Shown here: in pieces, positions 56,384-64,000 of the stretch | Layout of the letters: every line of letters begins with the position of its first letter | Position numbering within the stretch: position 1 is the stretch's first letter | Assembly (NCBI GenBank): GCA_033851915.1 | Contig: JAWSVM010000001.1 | Location: 868,001-932,000 of the forward strand | Direction of reading: 5' to 3' | Length of the DNA stretch: 64,000 bases | DNA from: UBA1672 sp033851915 | Lineage (GTDB): Bacteria > Pseudomonadota > Alphaproteobacteria > Micavibrionales > Micavibrionaceae | Program-made: the position numbers and the translations under genes | The notes under the pieces: model-generated | The model's input: only the letters and a program-made list of their open reading frames with translations | Told to the model about the DNA's origin: nothing | Database searches by the model: none

Positions 56384-58557
56384 AGCCGCAAAGCTCCGGC
56401 TATGAAACGTTGGTACAAACGAATGATGATGGCCTATATGTGCTGTCTGTTCTGGTGAGTGGTGTGCATTGCGCGGGCTGTATTCAAAAGATTGAGTCCT
56501 CTTTAGCGCGGGAGCAGGGCATTCGTGGCGTCCGTCTTAATTTTTCGACCCGCCGCCTTGCTTTGGAGTGGGAGGGCACGTTTGAACAAGCCAACGCGTA
56601 TGTGGCAATCATAGAGGCGCTGGGCTACAGCGTGCAGCCCTATGATATAGACGTCGAGAAATCCGAAATATTCAAAGAGGAGCGTTTTTTGCTGCTGTGC
56701 CTTGGTGTGGCGGGTTTTGCGATGGGCAATGTGATGTTGCTGTCTGTTGGTTTGTGGTCAACAACGACGGAAACTATGGGCATTGCGACGCGGGACTTTA
56801 TGCATTGGGTGTCGGCTCTGATTGCGTTGCCGACAATCTTATTTTCGGGGAGACCATTCTTTCGCTCTGCCATAAAGGCGTTAAGTGCAGGTCATACGAA
56901 TATGGATGTGCCGATTTCTTTGGCTTTGGTTTTGGCAGGGGGTATGAGCTTATTCGAAACGGTTAATCACGGCGAACATGTCTATTTTGATTCTGCTGTG
57001 ATGTTGATCTTTTTTTTGCTGATTGGGCGGTATCTTGATTTCAGGGCGCGGAAGAATGCACGTTCTACAGCAACTGATTTATTGAGCAGTTTGAGTGGGT
57101 TCGCTAATGTTGTTGGAGGCGGCGGTTTCGTGGGCAATACGAATCGTATCTTAATTCGTGATTTGGAAGAAGGCATGATTGTTCGCGTTGCGGCGGGTGA
57201 AAAATTCCCTATTGATGGTTTTATCATTGATGGCGAAAGTGACATTGATACATCCCTTGTCACGGGGGAGACGATGCCGCGTACAGTTTGCGTGGGCGCG
57301 GAGATATTCGCAGGCACGCTTAATTTATCTGCGCCAGTGACAATTAAAGTTGCGGCGGCGGCCGAGGATTCATTGTTGGCTGATATTGTGCGCTTGATGG
57401 AAAAGGCGGGGCAAGGGCAGGCACAATATGTTCGCCTTGCCGATCGTGCAGCGCGCCTTTATACGCCCGTGGTGCATAGCTGCGCAGTGCTGGCTTTTAT
57501 CGGGTGGTGGATTGTTGGTGGATTGGTTTGGCAGGATGCCTTGATGGTGTCGATTACGGTTCTGATTATTACGTGTCCTTGTGCGCTTGGGCTGGCTGTA
57601 CCTGTGGTGCAAGTCTTGGCGACAGGGCGTTTGATGCGTGAGGGTATCTTGGTGAAGTCCGGCGATGCGTTGGAGCGGTTATCCGATATCGATACGGTGA
57701 TGTTCGATAAGACGGGGACGCTGACACTGGGGCAACCGACATTGGACGGTGTATATGACAATGACATGATGCAGATGGCTGCGTCTTTGACCGCGCATAG
57801 TGCGCATCCTTTGTCGCGAGCGTTGAGTGATGCCTATGACGGAGTGTTGTATGGTGTTTCAAATGTAGAGGAAATATCAGGTAAGGGGGTTCGTGCGGAT
57901 TATAATGGCCAGCTTATAAAGATAGGCTCGCGTGCATGGTGCGGGGATATGGACGTGCCTCAGAGTAAGGCTTTGGAGCTTTGGCTGAATATTGCGGGGC
58001 AACCGCCTGTGGCTTTTCGTTTCATCGACCATGTCCACAAAGATGCGGCGGAAGTTGTTGAAAAATTTATAAAAAACGGTATCGATGTGGTGATGTTATC
58101 AGGGGATCGGCAGGCCGTTGCTGATGATATTGCGCGCCAATGTGGTATCTTCAAGGTTTATGCCGAGCAAACACCAACGCAGAAATATGACGTTTTGGAG
58201 CGCTTTAAGCGGGATGGTCATAAAGTCTTGATGGTTGGGGATGGCTTGAATGACGCGCCTGTTTTGGCGGGTGCGGATGTTTCTTTTGCCCCCGGAACGG
58301 CGATTGATATGGCGCAAAATGCCGCAGATATTGTGTTTATGGGCGGAAAGCTGCATCCCGTTTATGCGACCTATAAGGTGGCGAACTTAACCCAGAAACT
58401 TGTGAAACAGAACTTTGCGCTGGCGGTTTTATATAATATGATTGCGGTGCCGTTGGCTTTGGCGGGGTTTGTAACGCCGTTGATTGCTGCGGTGGCTATG
58501 TCGGGTTCATCCCTGATTGTGATTGCCAACTCTTTCCGCTTGAGGTTTAGCGCATGA
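56335..58557 (+). CDS. ccoI: Copper-exporting P1B-ATPase of the cbb3 set (CcoI/FixI)
   Basis: 740 residues from ATG 56335; a TTG 24 bp earlier is possible but less likely. N-terminal metal-binding GVHCAGC (Cys46, Cys49), membrane Cys-Pro-Cys near 414-416 (TCPCAL), phosphorylation Asp458 in DKTGT, SAHPLSRAL as the HP motif and MVGDGLNDAPVL near 634-645. These are all catalytic P-ATPase landmarks. CcoI supplies copper for the CuB centre. Overlaps ccoS by 4 bp. Confidence 0.94.
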   Translation: MGQQTISDNARLHSAVEPQSSGYETLVQTNDDGLYVLSVLVSGVHCAGCIQKIESSLAREQGIRGVRLNFSTRRLALEWEGTFEQANAYVAIIEALGYSVQPYDIDVEKSEIFKEERFLLLCLGVAGFAMGNVMLLSVGLWSTTTETMGIATRDFMHWVSALIALPTILFSGRPFFRSAIKALSAGHTNMDVPISLALVLAGGMSLFETVNHGEHVYFDSAVMLIFFLLIGRYLDFRARKNARSTATDLLSSLSGFANVVGGGGFVGNTNRILIRDLEEGMIVRVAAGEKFPIDGFIIDGESDIDTSLVTGETMPRTVCVGAEIFAGTLNLSAPVTIKVAAAAEDSLLADIVRLMEKAGQGQAQYVRLADRAARLYTPVVHSCAVLAFIGWWIVGGLVWQDALMVSITVLIITCPCALGLAVPVVQVLATGRLMREGILVKSGDALERLSDIDTVMFDKTGTLTLGQPTLDGVYDNDMMQMAASLTAHSAHPLSRALSDAYDGVLYGVSNVEEISGKGVRADYNGQLIKIGSRAWCGDMDVPQSKALELWLNIAGQPPVAFRFIDHVHKDAAEVVEKFIKNGIDVVMLSGDRQAVADDIARQCGIFKVYAEQTPTQKYDVLERFKRDGHKVLMVGDGLNDAPVLAGADVSFAPGTAIDMAQNAADIVFMGGKLHPVYATYKVANLTQKLVKQNFALAVLYNMIAVPLALAGFVTPLIAAVAMSGSSLIVIANSFRLRFSA

Positions 58558-58721
58558 ATATCTTGATTTATCTGATACCTATCGCATTATTGCTTGGCCT
58601 ACTAGGGCTTGCGGCTTTTGTCTGGAGTTTGAAGTCCGGCCAATATGATGATCTGGAGGGCGCTGCACATCGCATATTAATGGATGATGATGACGTTAGT
58701 GAGGCTGAGGACGACCGCTGA
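58554..58721 (+). CDS. ccoS: Cbb3 assembly protein CcoS
   Basis: 55 residues: one membrane helix (LIYLIPIALLLGLLGLAAF), then an acidic tail (ILMDDDDVSEAEDD). The short CcoS family fits exactly. ATGA overlap with ccoI. It closes the gene set; 2 bp later the convergent DUF4197 gene begins. Confidence 0.9.
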   Translation: MNILIYLIPIALLLGLLGLAAFVWSLKSGQYDDLEGAAHRILMDDDDVSEAEDDR

Positions 58722-58723
58722 TT

Positions 58724-59491
58724 CTATTGCGAAGAAAAGACTGCCTTTAAAAGCTCTGTTGTGCGCTTGGCCGGATTTTCGCGTATTGCGGCTTCTTCTT
58801 GCCCGACATAATAGAAAATCCCATCCATTGCTTTCTCAATAACATAGTCATTTATGTCGGCTTTGACATCAGGCATAAAAGGAATCTGGTCGTATCGCCC
58901 TATAACGCTGTCATAGGCTTGAAACGCGCCGGCGCTTGCGAGAGCTTGTTGGACAAGTGGCTGCATTTCTTTTTCCAGCCCTGCGCCCATTGTGCGTCTT
59001 AGATACTGCGTTGCCGCATCTTGGGGGCCGCTTAGAATCTGTCTTGCATCTTTGATGGTCATTTGTTTTATCGCGGTGATAAACAGAGCTTTGGCCTTTG
59101 GTGTCGCGATTTCTGCTGCGCGGTTAATGCGTAACTCCAAATCATCTGTCAGGCCGTTCATTCCGATAGCAGATAGGGCGCTATCAACGCGAGCGAGGGT
59201 TTTAGGCAAAGGAATATGAATTTTGGGATCAAGATTAAAACCATTTTGGACGCCGAGTTGACCGACGACTTTCTTGGTTCCAATTTCTAGTGCTTCACGC
59301 AAGCCTTGACCAATTTTAGTATTGCTCAAGTTATTGCCTGTGTTGGCTCCGCCTTCCAGGGATTGTGTAAGGCTTTTGCCCATGTCGGAGTTTAAGGCGG
59401 CTTTTGCCTTATCCCACCAACTACCTGCTTGTGCCTCATATGAGAAGACAAGCACGCATAAAACAAACCCTGTAAAGACAGATAATCTCAC
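58724..59491 (-). CDS. DUF4197 periplasmic protein
   Basis: 255 residues, GTG start with AAGGAAT upstream. Signal peptide 1-22, cleavage after AQA. The mature part is all-helical and matches DUF4197 landmarks (NSDMGKSLTQSLEGGANTGN at the start, GVQNGFNLDPKIHIPLP, ATPKAKALFITAI, DAVTQYLRRT-like). The function is not known. Convergent with ccoS by 2 bp. Confidence 0.82.
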   Translation of the reverse strand: MRLSVFTGFVLCVLVFSYEAQAGSWWDKAKAALNSDMGKSLTQSLEGGANTGNNLSNTKIGQGLREALEIGTKKVVGQLGVQNGFNLDPKIHIPLPKTLARVDSALSAIGMNGLTDDLELRINRAAEIATPKAKALFITAIKQMTIKDARQILSGPQDAATQYLRRTMGAGLEKEMQPLVQQALASAGAFQAYDSVIGRYDQIPFMPDVKADINDYVIEKAMDGIFYYVGQEEAAIRENPAKRTTELLKAVFSSQ

Positions 59492-59515
59492 GATAAATAT
59501 TCCTTTGCTTAAGAT

Positions 59516-59947
59516 TTAGGCAGCTTGTGAAACGGCATTATCACAGTTTGTGATAGATTGCAGAGCTTCACCGCTTTGTTGTGTCTGGGCTTGCGCCAAG
59601 TCACCAAGGGAAACAGTGCCGACAAGGCGTTTGTCACGGTTTACAACCGGCAGACGACGCACTTTTATTTCAGCCATGTTTTGGCAAATCTCATCAACAC
59701 TTTGATCGTCATAACAATACATAAGCTGTGGTGTCATGATGTCTCTGATTTGTGTGGAGCTATTCAAATTATCTGCCACGGCGCGCATAGCTATATCTCT
59801 GTCTGTGACAGTGCCGATCAAGCGATCATTCTCACCAATTGGTAAAAAGCCGATATCTTGCTCTTTCATAAGCCTTGCAGCCTCACAGATTGTGGCCTCA
59901 GGGGCGATCCATTGGTACTCTTTAGACATGACATCTTTGATATGCAT
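59516..59947 (-). CDS. Two-CBS-domain protein
   Basis: 143 residues from ATG 59947 (AAGGAG upstream). Two CBS motifs: DVMSKEYQWIAPEATICEAA with TVTDRDIAMRAV, and DIMTPQLMYCYDDQSVDEIC with GTVSLGDLAQ. A compact adenosyl-nucleotide-sensing module with no catalytic domain, like stress and cation regulators. Possible partner unknown. Confidence 0.88.
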   Translation of the reverse strand: MHIKDVMSKEYQWIAPEATICEAARLMKEQDIGFLPIGENDRLIGTVTDRDIAMRAVADNLNSSTQIRDIMTPQLMYCYDDQSVDEICQNMAEIKVRRLPVVNRDKRLVGTVSLGDLAQAQTQQSGEALQSITNCDNAVSQAA

Positions 59948-60007
59948 AATTTTCTCCTTTTTTGATGGAATATATATGCATATAATCACAAATGTTTTGT
60001 GATAGGA

Positions 60008-61477
60008 ATGGAAAATGTGACTTTAAATCTCTATTTAGGCTCAAGATCAGGTGCCTCTGATCAAAAAGAAGTATTAAACCTTAAGTATGCGAACCGTCAC
60101 GGGTTAATTGCCGGTGCGACGGGGACGGGGAAAACGGTTACACTTCAGGGCATGGCCGAGGGGTTCTCCAAGGCGGGCGTGCCTGTTTTTATGTCTGATG
60201 TTAAGGGCGACCTGTCTGGTATGGCGGAAAAGTCGGAGATGCAGGATTTTCTTGTGGCGCGTGCGGAAACCATAGGGTTTTCAGAGGAATATATTGCGGA
60301 AGCTTTTCCTGTTACGTTTTGGGATTTATTTGGTGAGCAAGGCCATCCCTTAAGAACAACGGTTTCTGAGATGGGGCCTATCTTGCTGTCACGTATTCTA
60401 GAGCTTAACGATACGCAAGAGGGCGTTTTGAATATAGCTTTTCGTATTGCAGATGAGGAAGGCTTGCTCTTGCTTGACCTTAAGGATCTGCGCAGTCTAC
60501 TGGTGTTTGTCGGGGAGAAAGCCAGTGAATTTTCTCTGGAATACGGCAATATCAGCAAGGCCAGCGTTGGGGCAATCCAGCGGCGTTTATTGCAGTTAGA
60601 GGCTCAGGGCGGCGGCGAGTTCTTTGGTGAGCCTGCGCTGGATCTGTATGATTTCTTACAAATTGATAGTCATGGCAGGGGGCAAATTAATATTTTGAGT
60701 GCAAACCGATTGATGCAGACACCGCGCCTTTATGCGACGTTCTTGCTGTGGTTGTTGTCCGAGTTGTTTGAGGAGTTGCCGGAAGTTGGTGATTCTGAAA
60801 AGCCTAAATTTGTATTTTTCTTTGATGAAGCGCATTTGTTATTTAACAATGCTCCGAAACCTTTATTGGAAAAAATTGAGCAAGTTGTGAAGCTTATTCG
60901 CTCTAAAGGGGTTGGTATTTATTTTGTAACGCAAAATCCTGCGGATATTCCGGAGGCTGTTTTGGGGCAGCTTGGAAACCGTATACAGCACGCATTGCGT
61001 TCTTTCACGGCCAAGCAACGTAAATCGATAAAGCTTGCCGCGCAGACATATCGTGAAAACCCTGATTTTAAAGTCGAAACGGCGATAACTGAACTTGGCG
61101 TTGGTGAAGCGTTGGTCTCCACACTTGAAAAGAAGGGGCAGCCAAGCATTGTGCAACGGACACTTATTCGTCCGCCATATTCAAAGCTGGGGCCTGTTTC
61201 CAAAGCGCGGCGCCAAGAGATTATTGCGAACAGTAGGTTCGATAAGAAATATGGAACGGCGATTGATCGTCAATCTGCGTATGAAATCTTAAAAGAACGT
61301 GCGGAGAAGGTGACGAAAAAGGCCGAGGCTTCCCAAAAGAAACCGACGAAGACGAAAAAGAAGCGTTCATCACGTCAATCAACGACGGAGGCTTTCATTA
61401 AATCTTTTGTCAGGCAGGTTGGTCGTCAGGTTGGCCGTGAAATCATGCGCGGTATTTTGGGCGCAATGAAGCGTTAA
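60008..61477 (+). CDS. HerA/YjgR-like ATPase (DUF853)
   Basis: 489 residues from ATG 60008; a GTG at 59999 is also possible. Walker A at 35-43 (AGATGTGKT), Walker B at about 269-274 (FFFDEA), and a QNPADIPEAVLGQLGNRIQH stretch like YjgR. Lys/Arg-rich tail with KKAEASQKKPTKTKKKRSS. Such proteins are close to HerA helicases; the role is unknown. No NurA nuclease partner nearby. Confidence 0.87.
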   Translation: MENVTLNLYLGSRSGASDQKEVLNLKYANRHGLIAGATGTGKTVTLQGMAEGFSKAGVPVFMSDVKGDLSGMAEKSEMQDFLVARAETIGFSEEYIAEAFPVTFWDLFGEQGHPLRTTVSEMGPILLSRILELNDTQEGVLNIAFRIADEEGLLLLDLKDLRSLLVFVGEKASEFSLEYGNISKASVGAIQRRLLQLEAQGGGEFFGEPALDLYDFLQIDSHGRGQINILSANRLMQTPRLYATFLLWLLSELFEELPEVGDSEKPKFVFFFDEAHLLFNNAPKPLLEKIEQVVKLIRSKGVGIYFVTQNPADIPEAVLGQLGNRIQHALRSFTAKQRKSIKLAAQTYRENPDFKVETAITELGVGEALVSTLEKKGQPSIVQRTLIRPPYSKLGPVSKARRQEIIANSRFDKKYGTAIDRQSAYEILKERAEKVTKKAEASQKKPTKTKKKRSSRQSTTEAFIKSFVRQVGRQVGREIMRGILGAMKR

Positions 61478-61502
61478 CGGCCAGCCCTGAAAGATATTCG
61501 TT

Positions 61503-62453
61503 CTATTCAGTGTCAAATAGAGCCGTTGAAAGATAACGCTCGGCAAAATCAGGGAATATGATGATGATATTTTTACCCTTATATTCAGGGCGTTTTGCCA
61601 CATCCAGTGCCGCGGCTAGGGCTGCACCTGATGATATCCCTGTGGGGATGCCTTCTGTACGTGCAAGTTCACGCGTGGTTTCGATGGCGGTTTCGCTTGA
61701 AACTTTTACAATATCATCGATGTAACCGGTTTCCAAAATGGAAGGCACAAAACCTGCCCCGATGCCCTGTATCTTATGTGGGGCAGGGTTTCCACCGGAT
61801 AAGATCGGGCTTTCTTCCGGCTCAACGGCAACGACTTTAAGGGCTGGGTTCTTTTCTTTTAGAGCGCGGCTAACCCCTGTTAATGTGCCGCCCGTTCCAA
61901 CGCCGGAGATAAGGACATCGACCTTCCCATCTGTATCTTCCCAGATTTCCAGCGCGGTTGTGCGGGCGTGAATGTCGGGGTTGGCAGGGTTATCAAATTG
62001 CTTAATCATATAGGTGTCAGGCGTGGTTTCGACAATTTCTTTGGCTCTGTCAATTGCGCCGTTCATGCCTTTTGGCGCAGGTGTTAGTTCTAGCTCCGCG
62101 CCCAAAAAGTTCAGCATTTTTCTGCGTTCAATCGACATGCTTTCAGGCATTGTCAGGATAAGGCGATATCCTTTTGCCGCGGCAGTGTAGGCCAGTGCAA
62201 TGCCTGTGTTGCCTGATGTCGCCTCAACCAGAGTGGTTTTGCCCGGTGTGATCTCTCCGGCTTTCTCGGCGGCTTCAATCATCGCAACGCCAATCCTGTC
62301 TTTCACGGAAGAGAGGGGATTAAAGAATTCTAATTTGGCCAGCAAGTTTGCTTCAACATTGTGAAGTTTTTCGATGTTGTGCAAGCGTACCAGCGGCGTT
62401 GCCCCAATGGTCTCGGTAATCGAGTTGTAGATTTTTTTACGGAATGTAGACAT
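61503..62453 (-). CDS. cysK: Cysteine synthase
   Basis: 316 residues from ATG 62453, which has AAAGGG ten bases upstream; the ATG at 62471 lacks a ribosome site. Lys51 in SVKDRIG binds PLP, TSGNTG at 79-84 holds the phosphate side, and GTGGTLTGVSRAL, GIGAGFVP and PTGISSGAALAA complete the family. It makes cysteine from O-acetylserine and sulfide. Downstream of the Rrf2 gene (38 bp) and so probably under its control. Confidence 0.92.
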   Translation of the reverse strand: MSTFRKKIYNSITETIGATPLVRLHNIEKLHNVEANLLAKLEFFNPLSSVKDRIGVAMIEAAEKAGEITPGKTTLVEATSGNTGIALAYTAAAKGYRLILTMPESMSIERRKMLNFLGAELELTPAPKGMNGAIDRAKEIVETTPDTYMIKQFDNPANPDIHARTTALEIWEDTDGKVDVLISGVGTGGTLTGVSRALKEKNPALKVVAVEPEESPILSGGNPAPHKIQGIGAGFVPSILETGYIDDIVKVSSETAIETTRELARTEGIPTGISSGAALAAALDVAKRPEYKGKNIIIIFPDFAERYLSTALFDTE

Positions 62454-62491
62454 GGTCACTGACCCTTTCATAATGTGGTAACTGATATAAT

Positions 62492-62932
62492 TTAAATTTC
62501 AAAAGTGAGAATTCCGCTTCCAAGTCTAGGTACGCCTTCTTTTTCAGAAGCATTACATAAATCTTGAATCGTAACCCCCGATAATTTATCCCAAAAACAT
62601 TGGTAGCTATCTTTAAAAAAGTGCTCCAATACAGGGGAGAATTCAGAAAATGCGCTGCACTCGGGTAATAACTTGTGAATGAAGCACTCCGCGATATCCT
62701 TAATATTAACCTTGTCCGGAGACTCTATATAATATCCGCCGCCTTGACCACGGATGCTTTGTAAAAATCCTGCATTGCCCAAAACTTGAAGGACAGGCTC
62801 TAAGGTTCTGCTGCCTAGGCCGTAATGCTGCGCAATAGCGGCGCCGGAGACAGGTTCTTCTTTGCTGCCGTGGTAAGCAACGAATAAGGCGGCGTTTAAA
62901 CCCATGTGTACTTTGTTTGGTAAAAAGTTCAT
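62492..62932 (-). CDS. Rrf2-family transcriptional regulator
   Basis: 146 residues. N-terminal winged helix with GAAIAQHYGLGSRTLEPVLQ and GFLQSIRGQGGGYYI. Cysteines occur at 83, 92, 112 and 126, not at the usual IscR spacing of three closely placed cysteines, so it may be CymR-like rather than cluster-binding. It is next to cysK and opposite cysG, supporting a role in sulfur metabolism. Confidence 0.82.
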   Translation of the reverse strand: MNFLPNKVHMGLNAALFVAYHGSKEEPVSGAAIAQHYGLGSRTLEPVLQVLGNAGFLQSIRGQGGGYYIESPDKVNIKDIAECFIHKLLPECSAFSEFSPVLEHFFKDSYQCFWDKLSGVTIQDLCNASEKEGVPRLGSGILTFEI

Positions 62933-62958
62933 AAATGAATAATACAGAAAAGAAATGT

Positions 62959-62981
62959 ATTTACAAATAAAAAATGTAAAT
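62959..62981. repeat. Inverted repeat over the divergent promoter region
   Basis: ATTTACA (62959-62965) and TGTAAAT (62975-62981), a 7 bp pair with 9 bp between. It overlaps the -35 of the cysG promoter and a -35-like TTTACA on the other strand. A likely operator for the Rrf2 protein. Confidence 0.5.
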
Positions 62982-62988
62982 TTATAGT
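62960..62988 (+). promoter_or_regulatory. cysG promoter
   Basis: TTTACA (62960-62965), 17 bp, TATAGT (62983-62988). The predicted start lies at about 62995, the first base of the ATG, so the mRNA may be leaderless. Confidence 0.55.
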
Positions 62989-62994
62989 GATTTC

Positions 62995-64000
62995 ATGATG
63001 ACGTATTTACCTTTGTTTCTAAAAGCTGACACGAAAACCCCTATCTTAGTGATTGGGGGTGGTGCGATTGCATGTGCAAAAACGGAAGCCCTAGCCAGTG
63101 TTAATGCCACAGTAGAGGTGATTGCAAAGGTGTTGAGCGAGGAGCTTATCATTCTTTGTGGGAAGCATGGCTTTTCATATAGGGAAGAAGAGTATACTGC
63201 GGATGTGCTGGATAATCGGCAAATTGTGGTCGCCGCAACGGATGATAATAGTGTGAACGAGCAGATCGCCGCAGATTGTCGCATGCGCAGGGTTTTGGTT
63301 AATGTTGTTGATAATCCTGCCTTGTGTGATTTCATATTTCCGGCGCTTGTGCGTCGTGGGCCGTTGCAAATTGCGATATCTTCTTCGGGGATTTCACCGG
63401 TTTTGGCGAGGCTGATTAAACAGACGGTTGAAACGCTGATTCCTGCACGTTTTGAACAGGTTATTGGGTTTTTACAAACTAAAAAAACGGAGATGCGCCA
63501 GCAATTATCAAAGCTACAGCCGCGCCGTATGTTTTATGAGCAAATCATTCGTGGCCACGTTGCCGAGGATATTCTGGAAGGCAATATGGAACGCGCGCAT
63601 GCGTCTTTTGATAGGGCATTAAATGAATATCCGAATGAGGGGAACGCCGCGCTTTATCTGATTGGCGCAGGGCCGGGTAATCCTGATCTTGTGACCATAA
63701 AGGCTGTGCGGATTTTGGGGCAAGCGGATGTTATTTTATATGATCGCCTGATCCCGCAAGGGTTGATGGATAATTATGCGCGTAAAGATGCGCATAAGAT
63801 TGCCGTTGGTAAAACGCGTCATCACCATCACAAAAAGCAAGATGAGATTGACGAGATTATCGCGTATCATTTACGCAAGAACCGTATCGTTGTGCGTTTA
63901 AAGGGCGGAGACCCTGGTATTTATGCGCATGGCGCGGAGGAAATAACCGTTGCACGCAAAATGGGTGTGCCGTATCAAATCGTGCCGGGAATAAGTGCGG
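62995..64000 (+). CDS. cysG: Siroheme synthase (CysG), cut by the window edge
   Basis: At least 335 residues from ATG 62995 (or 62998) to the right edge. The N-terminal domain (LVIGGGAIACAKTEAL, then VVAATDDNSVNEQI, VLVNVVDNPALCDFIFPA) is the precorrin-2 dehydrogenase/ferrochelatase part; from about residue 218 (YLIGAGPGNPDLVTIKAVRI; LKGGDPGIYAHG) the uroporphyrinogen-III methyltransferase begins. So it is the fused CysG, making siroheme for sulfite reductase. The last part of the methyltransferase domain lies outside. The frame is intact to the edge. It faces Rrf2-cysK, a coherent sulfur region. Confidence 0.93.
   Translation, partial: MMTYLPLFLKADTKTPILVIGGGAIACAKTEALASVNATVEVIAKVLSEELIILCGKHGFSYREEEYTADVLDNRQIVVAATDDNSVNEQIAADCRMRRVLVNVVDNPALCDFIFPALVRRGPLQIAISSSGISPVLARLIKQTVETLIPARFEQVIGFLQTKKTEMRQQLSKLQPRRMFYEQIIRGHVAEDILEGNMERAHASFDRALNEYPNEGNAALYLIGAGPGNPDLVTIKAVRILGQADVILYDRLIPQGLMDNYARKDAHKIAVGKTRHHHHKKQDEIDEIIAYHLRKNRIVVRLKGGDPGIYAHGAEEITVARKMGVPYQIVPGISA

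Overview
This 64 kb window is a bacterial chromosome segment of moderate GC content. The evidence points to an alphaproteobacterium. It carries a GapR-type nucleoid protein, a hemC-hemD-mitofilin-like-hemY block, fixNOQP/fixGHIS-type (cco) genes, and one rRNA operon ordered 16S-tRNA-Ile(GAT)-tRNA-Ala(TGC)-23S-5S. Several hypothetical families recall Micavibrio-like lineages, but that placement is a guess: no order or genus can be fixed from the sequence alone. I saw no insertion sequence, phage integrase or CRISPR array.

Layout: (1) 1-8430, minus strand: one open frame of at least 2810 codons running off the left edge. It encodes a protein with a pseudopilin-like N-terminus followed by thousands of residues of glycine/asparagine-rich fibre repeats. 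This is the most unusual object in the window. (2) 8622-11538: ABC1-type kinase, an IcmL/DotI-like secreted protein, GapR and a double CDGSH iron-sulfur protein. (3) 11570-20509: acs, gpsA and tsaD on the minus strand, divergent from hemC, hemD, a mitofilin-like protein and hemY. (4) 20514-23033: rhomboid protease and two unrecognised proteins. (5) 23170-32948: a TSUP permease and a polysaccharide assembly cluster (Wzy/WaaL-like ligase or polymerase, GT4, Wzz-like, two GT2, giant SLBB export protein), with two unrecognised genes inside. (6) 33068-34795: Na/Pi cotransporter. (7) 35054-41100: rRNA operon with tandem promoters, processing stems and a terminator. (8) 41153-47965: accessory stretch with a zinc-ribbon protein, a periplasmic sugar-type binding protein without an ABC transporter, a large membrane FlgO/TPR sensor-like protein, a CHAP-type amidase-like protein and a zincin-like metalloprotein. 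(9) 47960-49486: glutamate-synthase-like FMN protein. (10) 49577-58721: a Crp/Fnr regulator divergent from a complete cbb3 oxidase gene set, sharing an FNR-type box. (11) 58724-64000: DUF4197 protein, CBS-pair protein, HerA-like ATPase, cysK with an Rrf2 regulator, and divergent cysG (cut by the right edge).

Together the genes describe a respiring, haem- and siroheme-synthesising Gram-negative cell. It has a high-affinity oxidase under probable oxygen control, acetate activation, and a surface polysaccharide system. The giant fibre protein may work on the cell surface, but its export route is not visible here. Gene boundaries were set from start codons, Shine-Dalgarno-like sequences and family alignment from memory; no database search was run.
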